Of a DNA stretch of 64,000 nt, positions 33,160 to 42,146 are shown in pieces. Position numbers and translations under genes: made by a program. The notes below the pieces were generated by a model that searched no databases, was not told the DNA's origin, and saw only the letters and a program-made list of their open reading frames with translations. The DNA lies in the NCBI GenBank assembly GCA_038236705.1, contig JBBRZN010000004.1, forward strand, positions 48,166 to 112,165, read 5' to 3'. This DNA comes from AC-32 sp038236705 (lineage in GTDB: Bacteria > Actinomycetota > Thermoleophilia > Gaiellales > Gaiellaceae). How positions within the stretch are numbered: the first letter of the stretch is position 1; each line of letters begins with the position of its first letter.

Positions 33160-34221
33160 CTAGAGCGCCGTTGCAGCCCGCTCGTGCCTGTGCCGCAGCC
33201 AATCGAGGAGGACCACCTGAATCGAGCCGGCGACCGGGATCGCGGCCAGGGCCCCGAGGATCCCGGCCAGTTCGGCACCGACGAGGATCGAGACCAGTAC
33301 AGCCAGCGGCGAGAGCTGCACCGTGCGCCCGTAGATGATCGGCTGGAGGAGGTGGTTCTCGACCTGCTGGTAGACGACGAAGAAGATCACGACCACGATC
33401 CCGGCGGGGACCGAGTGCAGGAAGGCGACGGTGCCGATCAGGATCGCGGCGATGGTTGCGCCCGCGAGCGGGATCAGGTCGAGGATGGCAACGATCAACC
33501 CGAGCGCGACCGCGTACGGCACCCCCATGATCAGCAGGACGAGCGTCGTCAGGCTCCCGGCGATCAGGCTGATCAGGAGGTTGCCCGTCACGTAGCCGCC
33601 GACCGTGCGGTAGATCTCGCCGCCGACCCTTCGCCAGCGCTGCTCCGACCTGTCGGACATGAGGCCGTAGAAGCGGTCGACCCAGGTCGGCCCCTCGAGC
33701 AGCATGAAGAAGGTCATGAAGGCGATCGTCAGCGCGGCGACGACGATCGACACGACGCCCTTGGCGACCGAGATCGCTACCCCTGAGAAGCCCAGGAGCT
33801 TCGCGGCGCCGCCGTCCTTGACCGCCGTCTCGATCCGTTGCTGGATGTGGTACTTCGTCTCCAGGAAGCCCAGCCGCCCGCGCCCGGACGTGATGTCGTG
33901 GGCGTAGTCGGGCAGCTTCTGCACGAAGTCGTTGACCTGGCTAACGAGGGTGGGCACGAACGTGATGCAGATCCCCGCCAGGAAGACGAGTGCAAGCAGG
34001 TAGGTGATCGCGGCGGCGACCCCGCGGCGCTTCACGCCATGCCGCTGGAACCAGCCGACCGCCGGGTTGAGCGCGACGGCGAGGAAGAGCGAGATGAAGA
34101 TCCACGTCAGGACGTGGCGCGCGATCCAGATCACCTCGAGGAAGACCGCGACCGCGATGATCGTCGCGAGCAGCGACAGCACGGTCCGCAGCCGGAAGCG
34201 GACGAGACGCTCCGGAATCAC
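33160..34221 (-). CDS. AI-2E family transporter (PerM/TqsA-like)
   Basis: A 353-residue polytopic membrane protein with about seven or eight helices. Start GTG 34221 (VIPERLVRFRLRTVLSLL); the longer frame upstream is a shadow of the next gene. The family block GVPYAVALGLIVAILDLIPLAGATIAAILIG near residue 240 and the N-terminal ALNPAVGWFQRHGVKRR are characteristic. Members export small molecules or couple to ions; the name AI-2 exporter should not be taken as function. Confidence 0.88.
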   Translation of the reverse strand: MIPERLVRFRLRTVLSLLATIIAVAVFLEVIWIARHVLTWIFISLFLAVALNPAVGWFQRHGVKRRGVAAAITYLLALVFLAGICITFVPTLVSQVNDFVQKLPDYAHDITSGRGRLGFLETKYHIQQRIETAVKDGGAAKLLGFSGVAISVAKGVVSIVVAALTIAFMTFFMLLEGPTWVDRFYGLMSDRSEQRWRRVGGEIYRTVGGYVTGNLLISLIAGSLTTLVLLIMGVPYAVALGLIVAILDLIPLAGATIAAILIGTVAFLHSVPAGIVVVIFFVVYQQVENHLLQPIIYGRTVQLSPLAVLVSILVGAELAGILGALAAIPVAGSIQVVLLDWLRHRHERAATAL

Positions 34222-34267
34222 CGGCCCAGGATCGCGAAGGCGTCGGACGTCTAATCCCGGGTCGGAT

Positions 34268-34978
34268 CTAGCAGTCGAGCCATTCGGGCCGCTCGAATCC
34301 GGCGAACTCCCGAATCGAGCCGTACATGGTCTGCACGATCTCGGTGCTGTAGGCAACGACACGACAGGTTCCGTAGGGAAGCTTGTTTGCCCGCTCTTTC
34401 TTCGAGTACTTCGAGTAGCGGTTGAGAACCGACTGGCGGAGAGATGAGGCAGGCAACTCGAGCCGGTCGAGCCAGTACTGCTCGATCTCGCGCTGCCGTT
34501 CCTCGTGATCGGCGAACAGGTTGCAATAGATCGATATCTCCTCGCGGCGCACGCCGAAGCATTCTGAAAGGAAGCGCACGAACAGCCGGGCCATCTCGGG
34601 GTCTGAGTTCGTGAACCTGACCGCATGCCTGCTCTTCGCACCTTCCGCCCACCGCAACATGCAGCCGGCGAGGTAAAACGCCTCGTTACGGCGAGCAAGT
34701 TCGCGCCCGCGCTGCTGATAGCCAAGGCGACGAGCTCGGCCTCGTTCCCTGTTGGCTGCCGACCCGTTCCGCTGGTTGTTGAACCTGGGGTTACGCTGAA
34801 GAAGTTCAGCCTGCTGCGACGGCGTGAGCTCGATTTCCCGAACCCACAGGCTGACGGACGACCGCGAAACCCCGATAAGCGCCGCAATAAGCGCCGCAAT
34901 CTCTTTGACCGACCGCCCTTCCTCCCGGCGCAAGCGCCGTGCTTCGTCTCGTTCCCGCGTTTTCACATCCGACAACAT
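34268..34978 (-). CDS. HTH protein with LAGLIDADG-like domain
   Basis: A 236-residue protein. An N-terminal helix-turn-helix (residues about 14-45, RREEGRSVKEIAALI to SRSSVSLWV) is followed by a basic linker and a domain with FYLAGCMLRWAEGAKSR and VRFTNSDPEMARLFVRFLSE, reminiscent of the LAGLIDADG fold of homing endonucleases or WhiA-like proteins. The HTH contains a 4-residue tandem duplication (AALIAALI) from a perfect 12-bp tandem repeat at 34875-34898. It lies next to tRNA-Gly. DNA-binding role inferred; endonuclease activity unproven. Confidence 0.65.
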   Translation of the reverse strand: MLSDVKTRERDEARRLRREEGRSVKEIAALIAALIGVSRSSVSLWVREIELTPSQQAELLQRNPRFNNQRNGSAANRERGRARRLGYQQRGRELARRNEAFYLAGCMLRWAEGAKSRHAVRFTNSDPEMARLFVRFLSECFGVRREEISIYCNLFADHEERQREIEQYWLDRLELPASSLRQSVLNRYSKYSKKERANKLPYGTCRVVAYSTEIVQTMYGSIREFAGFERPEWLDC

Positions 34979-35007
34979 AGCCGAAGCGCAGGACGGCGCA
35001 CACAGAG

Positions 35008-35078
35008 AGCGGGCGGCGGGAATCGAACCCGCGTCTGAGCGTTGGAAGCGCCCGGCTTTGCCATTAAGCTACGCCCGC
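35008..35078 (-). tRNA. tRNA-Gly (TCC)
   Basis: A 71-nt cloverleaf on the minus strand beginning GCGGGCGTAGCTTAATGG. Anticodon loop CTTCCAA with anticodon TCC. Acceptor GCGGGCG/CGCCCGC and discriminator T, as is usual for bacterial glycine tRNAs. CCA is not encoded. Confidence 0.96.
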
Positions 35079-35144
35079 GCCGAGGGCCGTAGCGTAGCGC
35101 GCCGTTGGGAGGACGCCTCGAGTGTCGCGGCGAAAGAATGAGGC

Positions 35145-35753
35145 GTGGACGAGGTCATCCTGGCACGGCACGGCGAGAGCGAGCTCTCGATCGTCGGGCG
35201 CACGAACGGCGACCCGGGCACCGCTTGCGCCCTCACCGAGACCGGGCGCGAGCAGACGCGCCAGCTCGGTCGCGAGCTCGCAGGCGACGCCATCGACCTC
35301 TGCATCACCTCGGAGTTCCAGCGCGCGCAGGAGACCGCCGATCTCGCGCTCAAGGGCCGCGAGGTGCCGCGGCTCGTGCTCGCGGAGCTGAACGACATCC
35401 GCTTCGGCTCCTTCGAGGGCCAAGCCCTGACGGAGTACCGCGCCTGGGCCCACGCGCACGGGCCAGACGAGCCCGCTCCCGGCGACGGAGACAGCCGGGC
35501 CCAGACCGTACGGCGCTACATCCACGCCTACGGCACGATCCTCGCCCGGCCCGAGGAGACGATCCTCGTCGTCGCCCACGGCCTGCCGGTGCGCTACGTC
35601 CTCGACGCTGTGGGAGGTCGGAGCCCGGCGGCGTCGGTCGAACAGGTGCCCTATGCGGAGCCTTTCCGCGTCGATGCCGCAGACCTCTCCGCTGCGGTCG
35701 AGCGGCTCGCGGAATGGGCGGCCGCACCCGCGTGGGCCCGCGACGCGGGGTGA
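35145..35753 (+). CDS. Histidine phosphatase family protein
   Basis: A 202-residue phosphoglycerate-mutase-like phosphatase. The phospho-accepting His is in LARHGESE near residue 9, followed by TSEFQRAQETADLAL with the Arg, an acidic ELNDIRFGSFEGQ segment, and the second His in ILVVAHGLPVRYVL. The start is GTG 35145. Substrate unknown. It is transcribed divergently from tRNA-Gly. A possible CCCC/GGGG hairpin follows at 35776-35796. Confidence 0.88.
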   Translation: MDEVILARHGESELSIVGRTNGDPGTACALTETGREQTRQLGRELAGDAIDLCITSEFQRAQETADLALKGREVPRLVLAELNDIRFGSFEGQALTEYRAWAHAHGPDEPAPGDGDSRAQTVRRYIHAYGTILARPEETILVVAHGLPVRYVLDAVGGRSPAASVEQVPYAEPFRVDAADLSAAVERLAEWAAAPAWARDAG

Positions 35754-35857
35754 TCCGACCCTGCCGAGAGCCCCCTAGACACAAGGGGCGCTTTCGCTTA
35801 GCGTGGAGCTCTGCGGCGGCGAGATGCCGCTTCTTTACCGGGGAAGAAGGAGGGTTC

Positions 35858-37456
35858 ATGACGTTCAAGCGCCTACTAGGGATGGTTGGAGCGCTGTGCG
35901 CCGTCGCCGTGCTGACGGCGTCTGTCGGGGCAGGGGCCGCGCGAACTCCGGCCAAGCAAGCTATCGACCTTTCGACGAACGCGGCGGTCAAGCAGTACCT
36001 GCGATCGCTCGGGATCTCGCCGCGCGGCGTCGTGATTCAGCGCGGCGTGAGGAACTACGCGGGGCCGAACTGCCCCGGGAAGGGCTGGAACTGCACGCGC
36101 TCGCAGAGGGTCGTGCAGATCGCGACGCCGGCTCGGGCGCGCCCGAGCGCCGGAACGCGAAGCTTCTTCGCAAAGCCGCCGCCACCGCCGCCGCCCGTCA
36201 ACGTGTGGAAGTGCAGCAGGAGCACAGGCTCGAGCCAGTCCTGCTCGGTAGTGCAGAGCGCACCTCCGGGCACCTCTAACAGCGCCCAGGTCGACGAAAC
36301 GATTACGCAGTCAGGGCAGACGCTGAACGGGAGCCAGGACGCGCAGATCACGCAGACGAGCACGACCGGCTCCAACAAGGTCCAGCTCAACCTGAAGATC
36401 ACGCAGACTGCCTCAACAGGGGCAGCGAGCGTCTCCCAGAGCCTGACTAGCTCGCAGAACTTCAACATCTCGCAGTCCTCGACGAGCGGTGCTCAGTCGA
36501 TCCAGGTCGAAGAGTCCTCGACGCAGAGCGAAACGGCGACGAACGCCGCCGCGGCGGGCACGCAGTACGCGAGCGGCGACCTCTTCGGTGACATCTCGCA
36601 GTCGAGCTCCGGCATCTCCACGGCGAAGGTCAAGCAGATCCACAACGTCACCCAGAGCGCGCCCGCGGGGACGAGCGTCGACCAGACGGTCGTCGACCCG
36701 TTCAAGTGCTGCGCGACGCAAAGCGGAAACGCCGCCGACACATTCGGCCTGATCCAGAACGGGTCGGTGCAGACGACCGGCGACGCCACGCCGAACATCA
36801 GCGCCGTCTACGAAGCCGACTGCCAGAGCTCGGGCAACTGCACCGTCACCGAGACGCAGAACACGAACGGGACGACGTCCACGAATACGAGCTCGGGCAG
36901 CACCGTCAACACCGGCTTCAGCTGCACCGGGTCGACCTGTACGGCGGACTCGATCGCGTTCGACGGCTCACCCGGTACGGCGGCACCGCCCGCGACACTC
37001 GGGCCGTACACGATGACGCCGTTTGGACCTGATAGTCGCACGCTCGGAGAGCAGGTCTCGGACGTCAGCGATCCAGCGGGAACGATCGGCTTCGCGCCCT
37101 CACTGACCCACACCCGCATCGGCTCGGGGTGGTCGACGTGGAGTCACGGCTACACCGGCGACGTGTACTACCTCATCCCCGGTTCGCAGATAACGATCAC
37201 CCTGCCGGCCGGGACGAAGGCGTTTTACTTCTATGCGGAGCCCAACACATTCGATGTCTTCTCCGTCGAGGCGACGGCGCAGGACGGCACGACCTCCGGC
37301 CCGATCCCGGTGCAGGGCTACTCGGGAGCGCAGTACTTCGGCTTCTATGGAAACGGTAGCGCAACGCTGGCGTCGATCACGGTCACGACCTCGGACACGA
37401 GCGGGCTCGCGGTCGGCGAGTTCGGGATCAACCCGTCCGCCGCTGTGATCCTCTGA
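35858..37456 (+). CDS. Secreted Gln/Thr/Ser-rich repeat protein with C-terminal beta-sandwich
   Basis: A 532-residue exported protein, start ATG 35858 with a strong AAGGAGG. Signal peptide to about residue 30 (AVAVLTASVGAGAA). Residues ~30-110 have paired Cys and a polyproline stretch (PPPPPPP). Residues ~140-280 are about seven irregular repeats of 16-25 residues each beginning with [IV](T/S)Q(S/T), low in Lys/Arg, resembling beta-solenoid or curlin-like repeats. Residues ~390-532 form a distinct domain with GDVYYLIPGSQITITLPAG and FGFYGNGSATLASITVT, similar to surface beta-sandwiches of PEP-CTERM-type proteins, but no sorting helix follows. Likely a surface or biofilm component; inferred. 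Confidence 0.75.
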   Translation: MTFKRLLGMVGALCAVAVLTASVGAGAARTPAKQAIDLSTNAAVKQYLRSLGISPRGVVIQRGVRNYAGPNCPGKGWNCTRSQRVVQIATPARARPSAGTRSFFAKPPPPPPPVNVWKCSRSTGSSQSCSVVQSAPPGTSNSAQVDETITQSGQTLNGSQDAQITQTSTTGSNKVQLNLKITQTASTGAASVSQSLTSSQNFNISQSSTSGAQSIQVEESSTQSETATNAAAAGTQYASGDLFGDISQSSSGISTAKVKQIHNVTQSAPAGTSVDQTVVDPFKCCATQSGNAADTFGLIQNGSVQTTGDATPNISAVYEADCQSSGNCTVTETQNTNGTTSTNTSSGSTVNTGFSCTGSTCTADSIAFDGSPGTAAPPATLGPYTMTPFGPDSRTLGEQVSDVSDPAGTIGFAPSLTHTRIGSGWSTWSHGYTGDVYYLIPGSQITITLPAGTKAFYFYAEPNTFDVFSVEATAQDGTTSGPIPVQGYSGAQYFGFYGNGSATLASITVTTSDTSGLAVGEFGINPSAAVIL

Positions 37457-37515
37457 AGCATGCGCGGGTGCTTCCGCGGCGGGCCTACGCTCGCCGCGGA
37501 AGCGCTCTGTGCCCG

Positions 37516-40500
37516 CTACCTGGGCGTTCCGAGCGGGCCCGCTTCGGCCTGCTCGGCCAGTTCTGCCAGCTCTGCCAGCTCGCGGTCGACCTGCTCCACG
37601 ACCGCGCGCGCGTCCATGCGGGCGAACGCCGCCCGCGCGCGCTCGAGCTCGGTGCGAGCGCCGCCGAGGTCGCCGAAGGCCTTGAGCGCTCGCGCCAGCT
37701 CGATCCTAGTCTCGCTGACGTCGATCACGAGTTGCTGCTCCTCCATCACACGTAACGCCTCCGCGAAGGCGGTCGCGGCCGTCGTCGACTCGCCGCCGGC
37801 CGTGGCGACGATCGCCTCAGCGACCAGCAAGGCTGCGCGCGCGTAATGGTCCTCCTCCGGGACGCTGCGGGCAGCGAAGGCGACGAGCTCACGCGCATCG
37901 TCGACGCGGCCACGTCGTACGAGAGTCTCGGCGAGGTGACGGTAGATATCGATCGCGATCCAGCCGCCACATTCGAGTGCGAGCGGCAGGGCGGTCCGAA
38001 GCCGCTGCTCGGCCCTATCCAACTCGCCGCGAGCTAGGTCGTAGCGCGCAAGCGCACGCAGATTCTGTATTTGCAGGAACGTGTCGCCGGTCCGATCGAG
38101 CCACTCGAGGGCGTGCGTCGCAAGCTGTTCCGCGACATCCTCTTCGCCGCGGTAGTACTTGACGAAGCCGAGCAAGGTCGTCGCGCGAGCCTCGTCGCGG
38201 TGGCTGCCATCCTCACCCGCGAGCGCGACCGCTTGCTCGAGCTGTTCCTCTGCCTCTGCGAGTTCGCCGACATTGATCAGCTCGCTGCCGAGCCTGAGGT
38301 GAGCCTCGGTCAAGAGAGCGCGATCGCCGAAGTCCTTCGCCCGCTCGACTGCGCTGCGGAGATCGTCGACGCCCGCAGCCGCCTCGCCGTCGAACCAGGC
38401 GCGGACGTTGGCGAGTTCAAAGCTCGCAAGGATCTCGAGACGCTGGTCGCCGATCTCGTCCGCGATCGCCGCAGCTTCGGAGAGGCGGGCGCGCTCTTCT
38501 CCGGCCAGGCCCTGCTTCCAGTCAACGTTGGCCAGCGTGAGGAGCGCCTCGCAACGCAGCTCCGGCCGCTCGGCGACCCTCGCGGCGGCGACGACGTCTG
38601 TGAGCTCGTCGCGCCCGAGCTTCAGGTCTCCCTGGCCGACAAGCATTCGCGCACGCCTATAGCGGAGGTCGGCGCGCTTGCCCACGTCCGCCTCGTCTGT
38701 GAGCTCGAGCGCCCGCGTATAGAAGCGCTCCGCTTCCCGGAAGCCTTCGCGGCGTTCCGTCTTCGCCGCAGCCCGCGAAAGCGCCTCGACGGCCGCATCG
38801 AGCGGCGGCGGCTCGAGGGGGCGGGCCACCGTGCGCGCCGTCAGGCACGCTTGCTCGAGATGGTACGCGACGATCTCGCTGAACTCGTCCTCGCCGCCGG
38901 GGAGCATCTCGAGCCAGTCACCAAAGCGCCTGTGCAGAACGGCGCGGCGGCTCTTCGGGAGCTGCCCGTAGGAGACGTCGCGAATGAGGACGTGCTTGAA
39001 CCCGTACTCCTGTTCGCCGGTGATGCGGGAGGTGCCGCCGGGCCGGACCAGGTCGCGCCGCTCCAGCTCTGCGAGAGCCTGGTCAAGGTCGCCGCCGAGC
39101 CCGTTCATCGCCGCGACGGCGCCGGGCCAAAACGTGGTGCCGATCACGGACGCGTTCTGCGCAAGGCGCTTTTCCGCCGGGCCGAGCTGGTCTAGTCGCG
39201 AGGCAATCAGCGCCTGCAGGGTCGACGGCACGGGAAGATCCTCGCCGTCGGCCGAGGTTCCAGCCTCGGCGAGCATACGCACCGTCTCCTCGAGGAAGAG
39301 CGGGTTGCCACCGGCCGCCTCGAGCAGCTTCTCGACCGGCAGCTGGAGGCCCTCCGGGATGAGCTCGGCGATCAGCGAGGCACTCTCGTGGCCGCTGAGT
39401 GCGTCGAGCTCGAGTACCCGCCGCTTCGTTTCGGAGACGAAAATCGGGGACCCCGTGTCGGTCGCCTCGGGTCGCGCTGTCCCGAGCACGAGGAGCGGCA
39501 CGCCGACGTCACTCTCGCCGATGAACGAAATCAGCTCGAGCAGCGTCGGCTCCGCCCAGTGCAAGTCCTCGAGCACGACGACCGTCGGGCGCCGCTCGGC
39601 CCGCAGTTCGAGCAGGCGCCGGATCCCCCAGTGCAGCTCGGCCTGGCCGATCTCGGCCGCCGAGTACGTGCCGAGCGGCGTCGTGGCGACGCCCGCCAGG
39701 TTCGACACGACGGCCGCGAGCGTCCGCAGCTCGTCCTGATCCGACGTTTCCAGGGTGTCAAGCAGCGCGGCGAGCTTCCCCGCCGTCGCCTCCGCGTCGT
39801 CGTCGTGCAGGATGCCTGCGGCCTCCCTGACGATTTCCTCGATCGGCCAGTAGGTGATCCCCTCGCCGTACGAGACACAGCGGCCCCAGTACACATCGCA
39901 GTGCTGTTCGAGGCGGCGTACGAGCTCGAGCAGCAGCCGGCTCTTCCCGATCCCGGGCCCACCGAGGATCGTGGCGGTGCCGACGTGCTGCTCGTCGAGA
40001 AGAACGCTGTCGCAGAACGCCGACAGCTCGGCGAGCTCTGCTTCGCGGCCGACGAGCGGCATCTCCCCAGGCGGTCGACCCGCGGCGGTGGCATGCGCCC
40101 CAACCACCTCCCAGACGTGCACCGGCTCGGCCTTCCCCTTCGCCTGCACCGGCTCCGCTTCCCGAAACTCGAACGCGTCTTTCGCCGCCAGGTAGGTCTG
40201 CTGGCCGACCAAGATCCCGTCCGTGGGCGCGGCCGACTGGATCCGCGCAGCGGTGTTGAGGACGTCGCCGGCGGCAGACCACTCGCCCTCGCTCGGGCGG
40301 GCGCCGAGCATGACGAGCGCCTCGCCTGTGTGGATGCCGATGCGGATGTGCAGGTCGAGCCACTCGTCCTCGACATTCAGCTCGGCGAGGGTCTTACGGA
40401 CGGCGAGGCCGGCCCGAATCGCGCGCTCGGGGTCGTCCTCGTGCGCCTTCGGCGATCCGAAGAGCGCCAGTACGGCATCGCCGCTGAACTTCTCGAACGT

Positions 40501-40749
40501 GCCGCCGTGCCGCTCCAGCTCAGCGCGGACGCGCGCGTGGTACGGGGCGACGAGAGCCTTCACGTCTTCGGGGTCGAGCTGCTCCGAGCGCGCCGTCGAG
40601 CCGACGAGGTCGACGAAGATCGCCGTGATCACTTTCCGCTCCTCGCTCGGTTCCGCAGCCGGAGGCGGCTCCGCGATTGCTGTGCCGCATTCGAGGCAGA
40701 AGCGCGCCTGTGGAGGGTTCTCGGTCCCGCATGAGATGCAAAAAGGCAT
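37516..40749 (-). CDS. Class III adenylate/guanylate cyclase fused to an AAA-type ATPase and TPR-like repeats
   Basis: A 1077-residue cytoplasmic protein. Zinc ribbon CISCGTE...CLECGT at 1-22; class III cyclase domain about 37-190 (metal Asp in IFVDLVGST and in FSGDAVLALFG, GIHTGEALVM, GDVLNTAARIQ); ATPase domain about 230-560 with Walker A GGPGIGKSRLL and Walker B VVVLEDLHWAEP; then a long helical region (about 640-1060) of TPR-like repeats. Substrate-specifying residues were not resolved, so cAMP versus cGMP is open. Architecture as in mycobacterial multi-domain cyclases without the LuxR end. A cyclic-nucleotide-binding gene lies at 54574. Confidence 0.9.
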   Translation of the reverse strand: MPFCISCGTENPPQARFCLECGTAIAEPPPAAEPSEERKVITAIFVDLVGSTARSEQLDPEDVKALVAPYHARVRAELERHGGTFEKFSGDAVLALFGSPKAHEDDPERAIRAGLAVRKTLAELNVEDEWLDLHIRIGIHTGEALVMLGARPSEGEWSAAGDVLNTAARIQSAAPTDGILVGQQTYLAAKDAFEFREAEPVQAKGKAEPVHVWEVVGAHATAAGRPPGEMPLVGREAELAELSAFCDSVLLDEQHVGTATILGGPGIGKSRLLLELVRRLEQHCDVYWGRCVSYGEGITYWPIEEIVREAAGILHDDDAEATAGKLAALLDTLETSDQDELRTLAAVVSNLAGVATTPLGTYSAAEIGQAELHWGIRRLLELRAERRPTVVVLEDLHWAEPTLLELISFIGESDVGVPLLVLGTARPEATDTGSPIFVSETKRRVLELDALSGHESASLIAELIPEGLQLPVEKLLEAAGGNPLFLEETVRMLAEAGTSADGEDLPVPSTLQALIASRLDQLGPAEKRLAQNASVIGTTFWPGAVAAMNGLGGDLDQALAELERRDLVRPGGTSRITGEQEYGFKHVLIRDVSYGQLPKSRRAVLHRRFGDWLEMLPGGEDEFSEIVAYHLEQACLTARTVARPLEPPPLDAAVEALSRAAAKTERREGFREAERFYTRALELTDEADVGKRADLRYRRARMLVGQGDLKLGRDELTDVVAAARVAERPELRCEALLTLANVDWKQGLAGEERARLSEAAAIADEIGDQRLEILASFELANVRAWFDGEAAAGVDDLRSAVERAKDFGDRALLTEAHLRLGSELINVGELAEAEEQLEQAVALAGEDGSHRDEARATTLLGFVKYYRGEEDVAEQLATHALEWLDRTGDTFLQIQNLRALARYDLARGELDRAEQRLRTALPLALECGGWIAIDIYRHLAETLVRRGRVDDARELVAFAARSVPEEDHYARAALLVAEAIVATAGGESTTAATAFAEALRVMEEQQLVIDVSETRIELARALKAFGDLGGARTELERARAAFARMDARAVVEQVDRELAELAELAEQAEAGPLGTPR

Positions 40750-40785
40750 GTGACAAGGGTACGGCGGCGAGCCTCGCGGTGCTAG

Positions 40786-40860
40786 TCGGGACGGGCGGAT
40801 TCGAACCGCCGGCCTCCTGCTCCCAAAGCAGGCGCGCTAACCAGGCTGCGCTACGTCCCG
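40786..40860 (-). tRNA. tRNA-Pro (TGG)
   Basis: A 75-nt cloverleaf on the minus strand beginning CGGGACGTAGCGCAGCC. Anticodon stem-loop CCTGCTTTGGGAGCAGG, anticodon TGG. Acceptor CGGGACG/CGTCCCG and discriminator A. It starts 36 bp upstream of the cyclase gene on the same strand. Confidence 0.96.
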
Positions 40861-40983
40861 CCGAAACCCCAGTCTAGCTTCGGGCTCGGCGCCTCTTCAG
40901 GCAACGATTTCGGCAGATTTTCCGCTTAGAGCGGCAATTCTTGAATCTTTTCGCACACAATCCTGCACTTACGACCGAAATAT

Positions 40984-41472
40984 GTGTCACTGTCCAGGGC
41001 ACTCGTGGCCAGGCGAGTCTTGAGCTGGACGGCTGTCGCCGTCGCTGCACTCATATTGGCCGGCGCAGCACGACCGGCATCGCTGACTCGAACAGAGTCT
41101 TCCTTGCTGACGGTGATGAACCAGGCGCGGGCGGCGCACGGCGTGCAGCCGCTCCGGACCGACGGGCGGCTGGAGCGGGCGGCGCGCTCCCACTCTTCGA
41201 AAATGCTGCGCGTCGGCGTCTTCTTCCACGGCGCCTTCAACGCGCGCATCCGCTCTGTGGGGATCCGCGCGCCCCACGTCGGCGAGAACCTCGCCTGGGG
41301 CGTCGGCCGTCCCCAAGCCCGCGCGATCGTCCGGATGTGGCTGGCGAGCCCGCTCCACCGGCGCAACCTGCTCGACGGCGGCTACCGCCTGGTCGGCGTC
41401 GGCGCCCTGCACGGCCGCTTCGAGGGCCGCCACGGCGTCGTGATGATCACGACCGACTTCGCCGGCCGCTAA
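40984..41472 (+). CDS. Secreted CAP-domain (SCP/PR1) protein
   Basis: A 162-residue protein with a signal-like helix (SWTAVAVAALILAGAARPA). CAP signatures: LLTVMNQARAAHGVQPLR, RSHSSKMLRVGVFFHGAF, HVGENLAWG and MWLASPLHRRNLLDGGYRLVGVG. Start given as GTG 40984; GTG 41005 is an alternative and neither has a strong Shine-Dalgarno. The 123 bp between tRNA-Pro and this gene is AT-richer than the rest of the region and contains TTGAAT at 40949, a possible -35. Extracellular role unknown; paralogue at 32556-33092. Confidence 0.85.
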   Translation: MSLSRALVARRVLSWTAVAVAALILAGAARPASLTRTESSLLTVMNQARAAHGVQPLRTDGRLERAARSHSSKMLRVGVFFHGAFNARIRSVGIRAPHVGENLAWGVGRPQARAIVRMWLASPLHRRNLLDGGYRLVGVGALHGRFEGRHGVVMITTDFAGR

Positions 41473-41612
41473 GCCCGAGCACTCCGTTATTGGATCGGGC
41501 GCCTTGGTCGCCGGAGCCGGGCTTTGCCCGGCGGGAGGCACACCTCCAAAGACGGTTGGGGGCCAGTTCAGACCCGGCGGCTCCTGAAACGCTCTAGCTC
41601 GAGCCTTCCATC

Positions 41613-41654
41613 GTCAAGGAGGGGGCTCACGGGGGAACCAGGGGTTCCCCCGTG
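41613..41654. repeat. Dispersed GGTTCC hairpin repeat, family 3, copy 1
   Basis: GTCAAGGAGGGG at 41613 is followed by a perfect 12-bp stem, CACGGGGGAACC (41628-41639), loop AGG, GGTTCCCCCGTG (41643-41654). It ends 3 bp from the response-regulator stop and may also terminate that transcript or the CAP transcript. A related sequence in inverted orientation lies at 46331-46366. Confidence 0.6.
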
Positions 41655-41656
41655 TT

Positions 41657-42094
41657 CTAAACAGGCTCGATCAGGTCGCGCAACTCGGCGATCTTCTCGC
41701 GCCGAAGCTCGTCGCGCTCGCCTCGGTCCACGCGCTCGATCAGGTCCAGCACGAGCGGCGCCAGCTCGATCGGGTTGAAGGGTTTCGTGACGTAGTCGAT
41801 CCCGCCCAGGTCGAGCCCTCGAGCTCGGTCGCGCACCTCGGCTCTGGCGGTCAGGAACACGATCGGGATCGCGCTCGTGCTGTCGCTGTCGAGCAACTCC
41901 TCCGCGACCTGCCACCCGTCGAGGCCCGGCATCATCACGTCCAGGAGGATCACGTCGGGCTCCTCGTTGCGAGCCTTTTCGAGGCCGGTGGGTCCGTCGC
42001 TCGCCTCGAGCACCTCCATCCCCTCCGCCTCGAGATTCACTCGGCAGAGAAGGCGGATCGGCGCCTCGTCATCGATTACCAACACCCTCGTCAT
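41657..42094 (-). CDS. Single-domain response regulator
   Basis: A receiver domain of about 120 residues with a short helical tail (ERDELRREKIAELRDLIEPV) and no DNA-binding domain. The Asp pair is VIDDE, the phosphoacceptor is Asp52 in VILLDVMMPG, Thr/Ser in VFLTARA and Lys in YVTKPFNP. Start ATG 42094 (MTRVLVIDDE); a GTG at 42106 is possible. It lies 52 bp downstream of the giant sensor kinase and is presumably its partner or a modulator of its output. Confidence 0.9.
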   Translation of the reverse strand: MTRVLVIDDEAPIRLLCRVNLEAEGMEVLEASDGPTGLEKARNEEPDVILLDVMMPGLDGWQVAEELLDSDSTSAIPIVFLTARAEVRDRARGLDLGGIDYVTKPFNPIELAPLVLDLIERVDRGERDELRREKIAELRDLIEPV

Positions 42095-42146
42095 CGGTCC
42101 CGCCACCCTATTAGGAACGCACTCCTATACCCGCTCGTGCAGCAGT

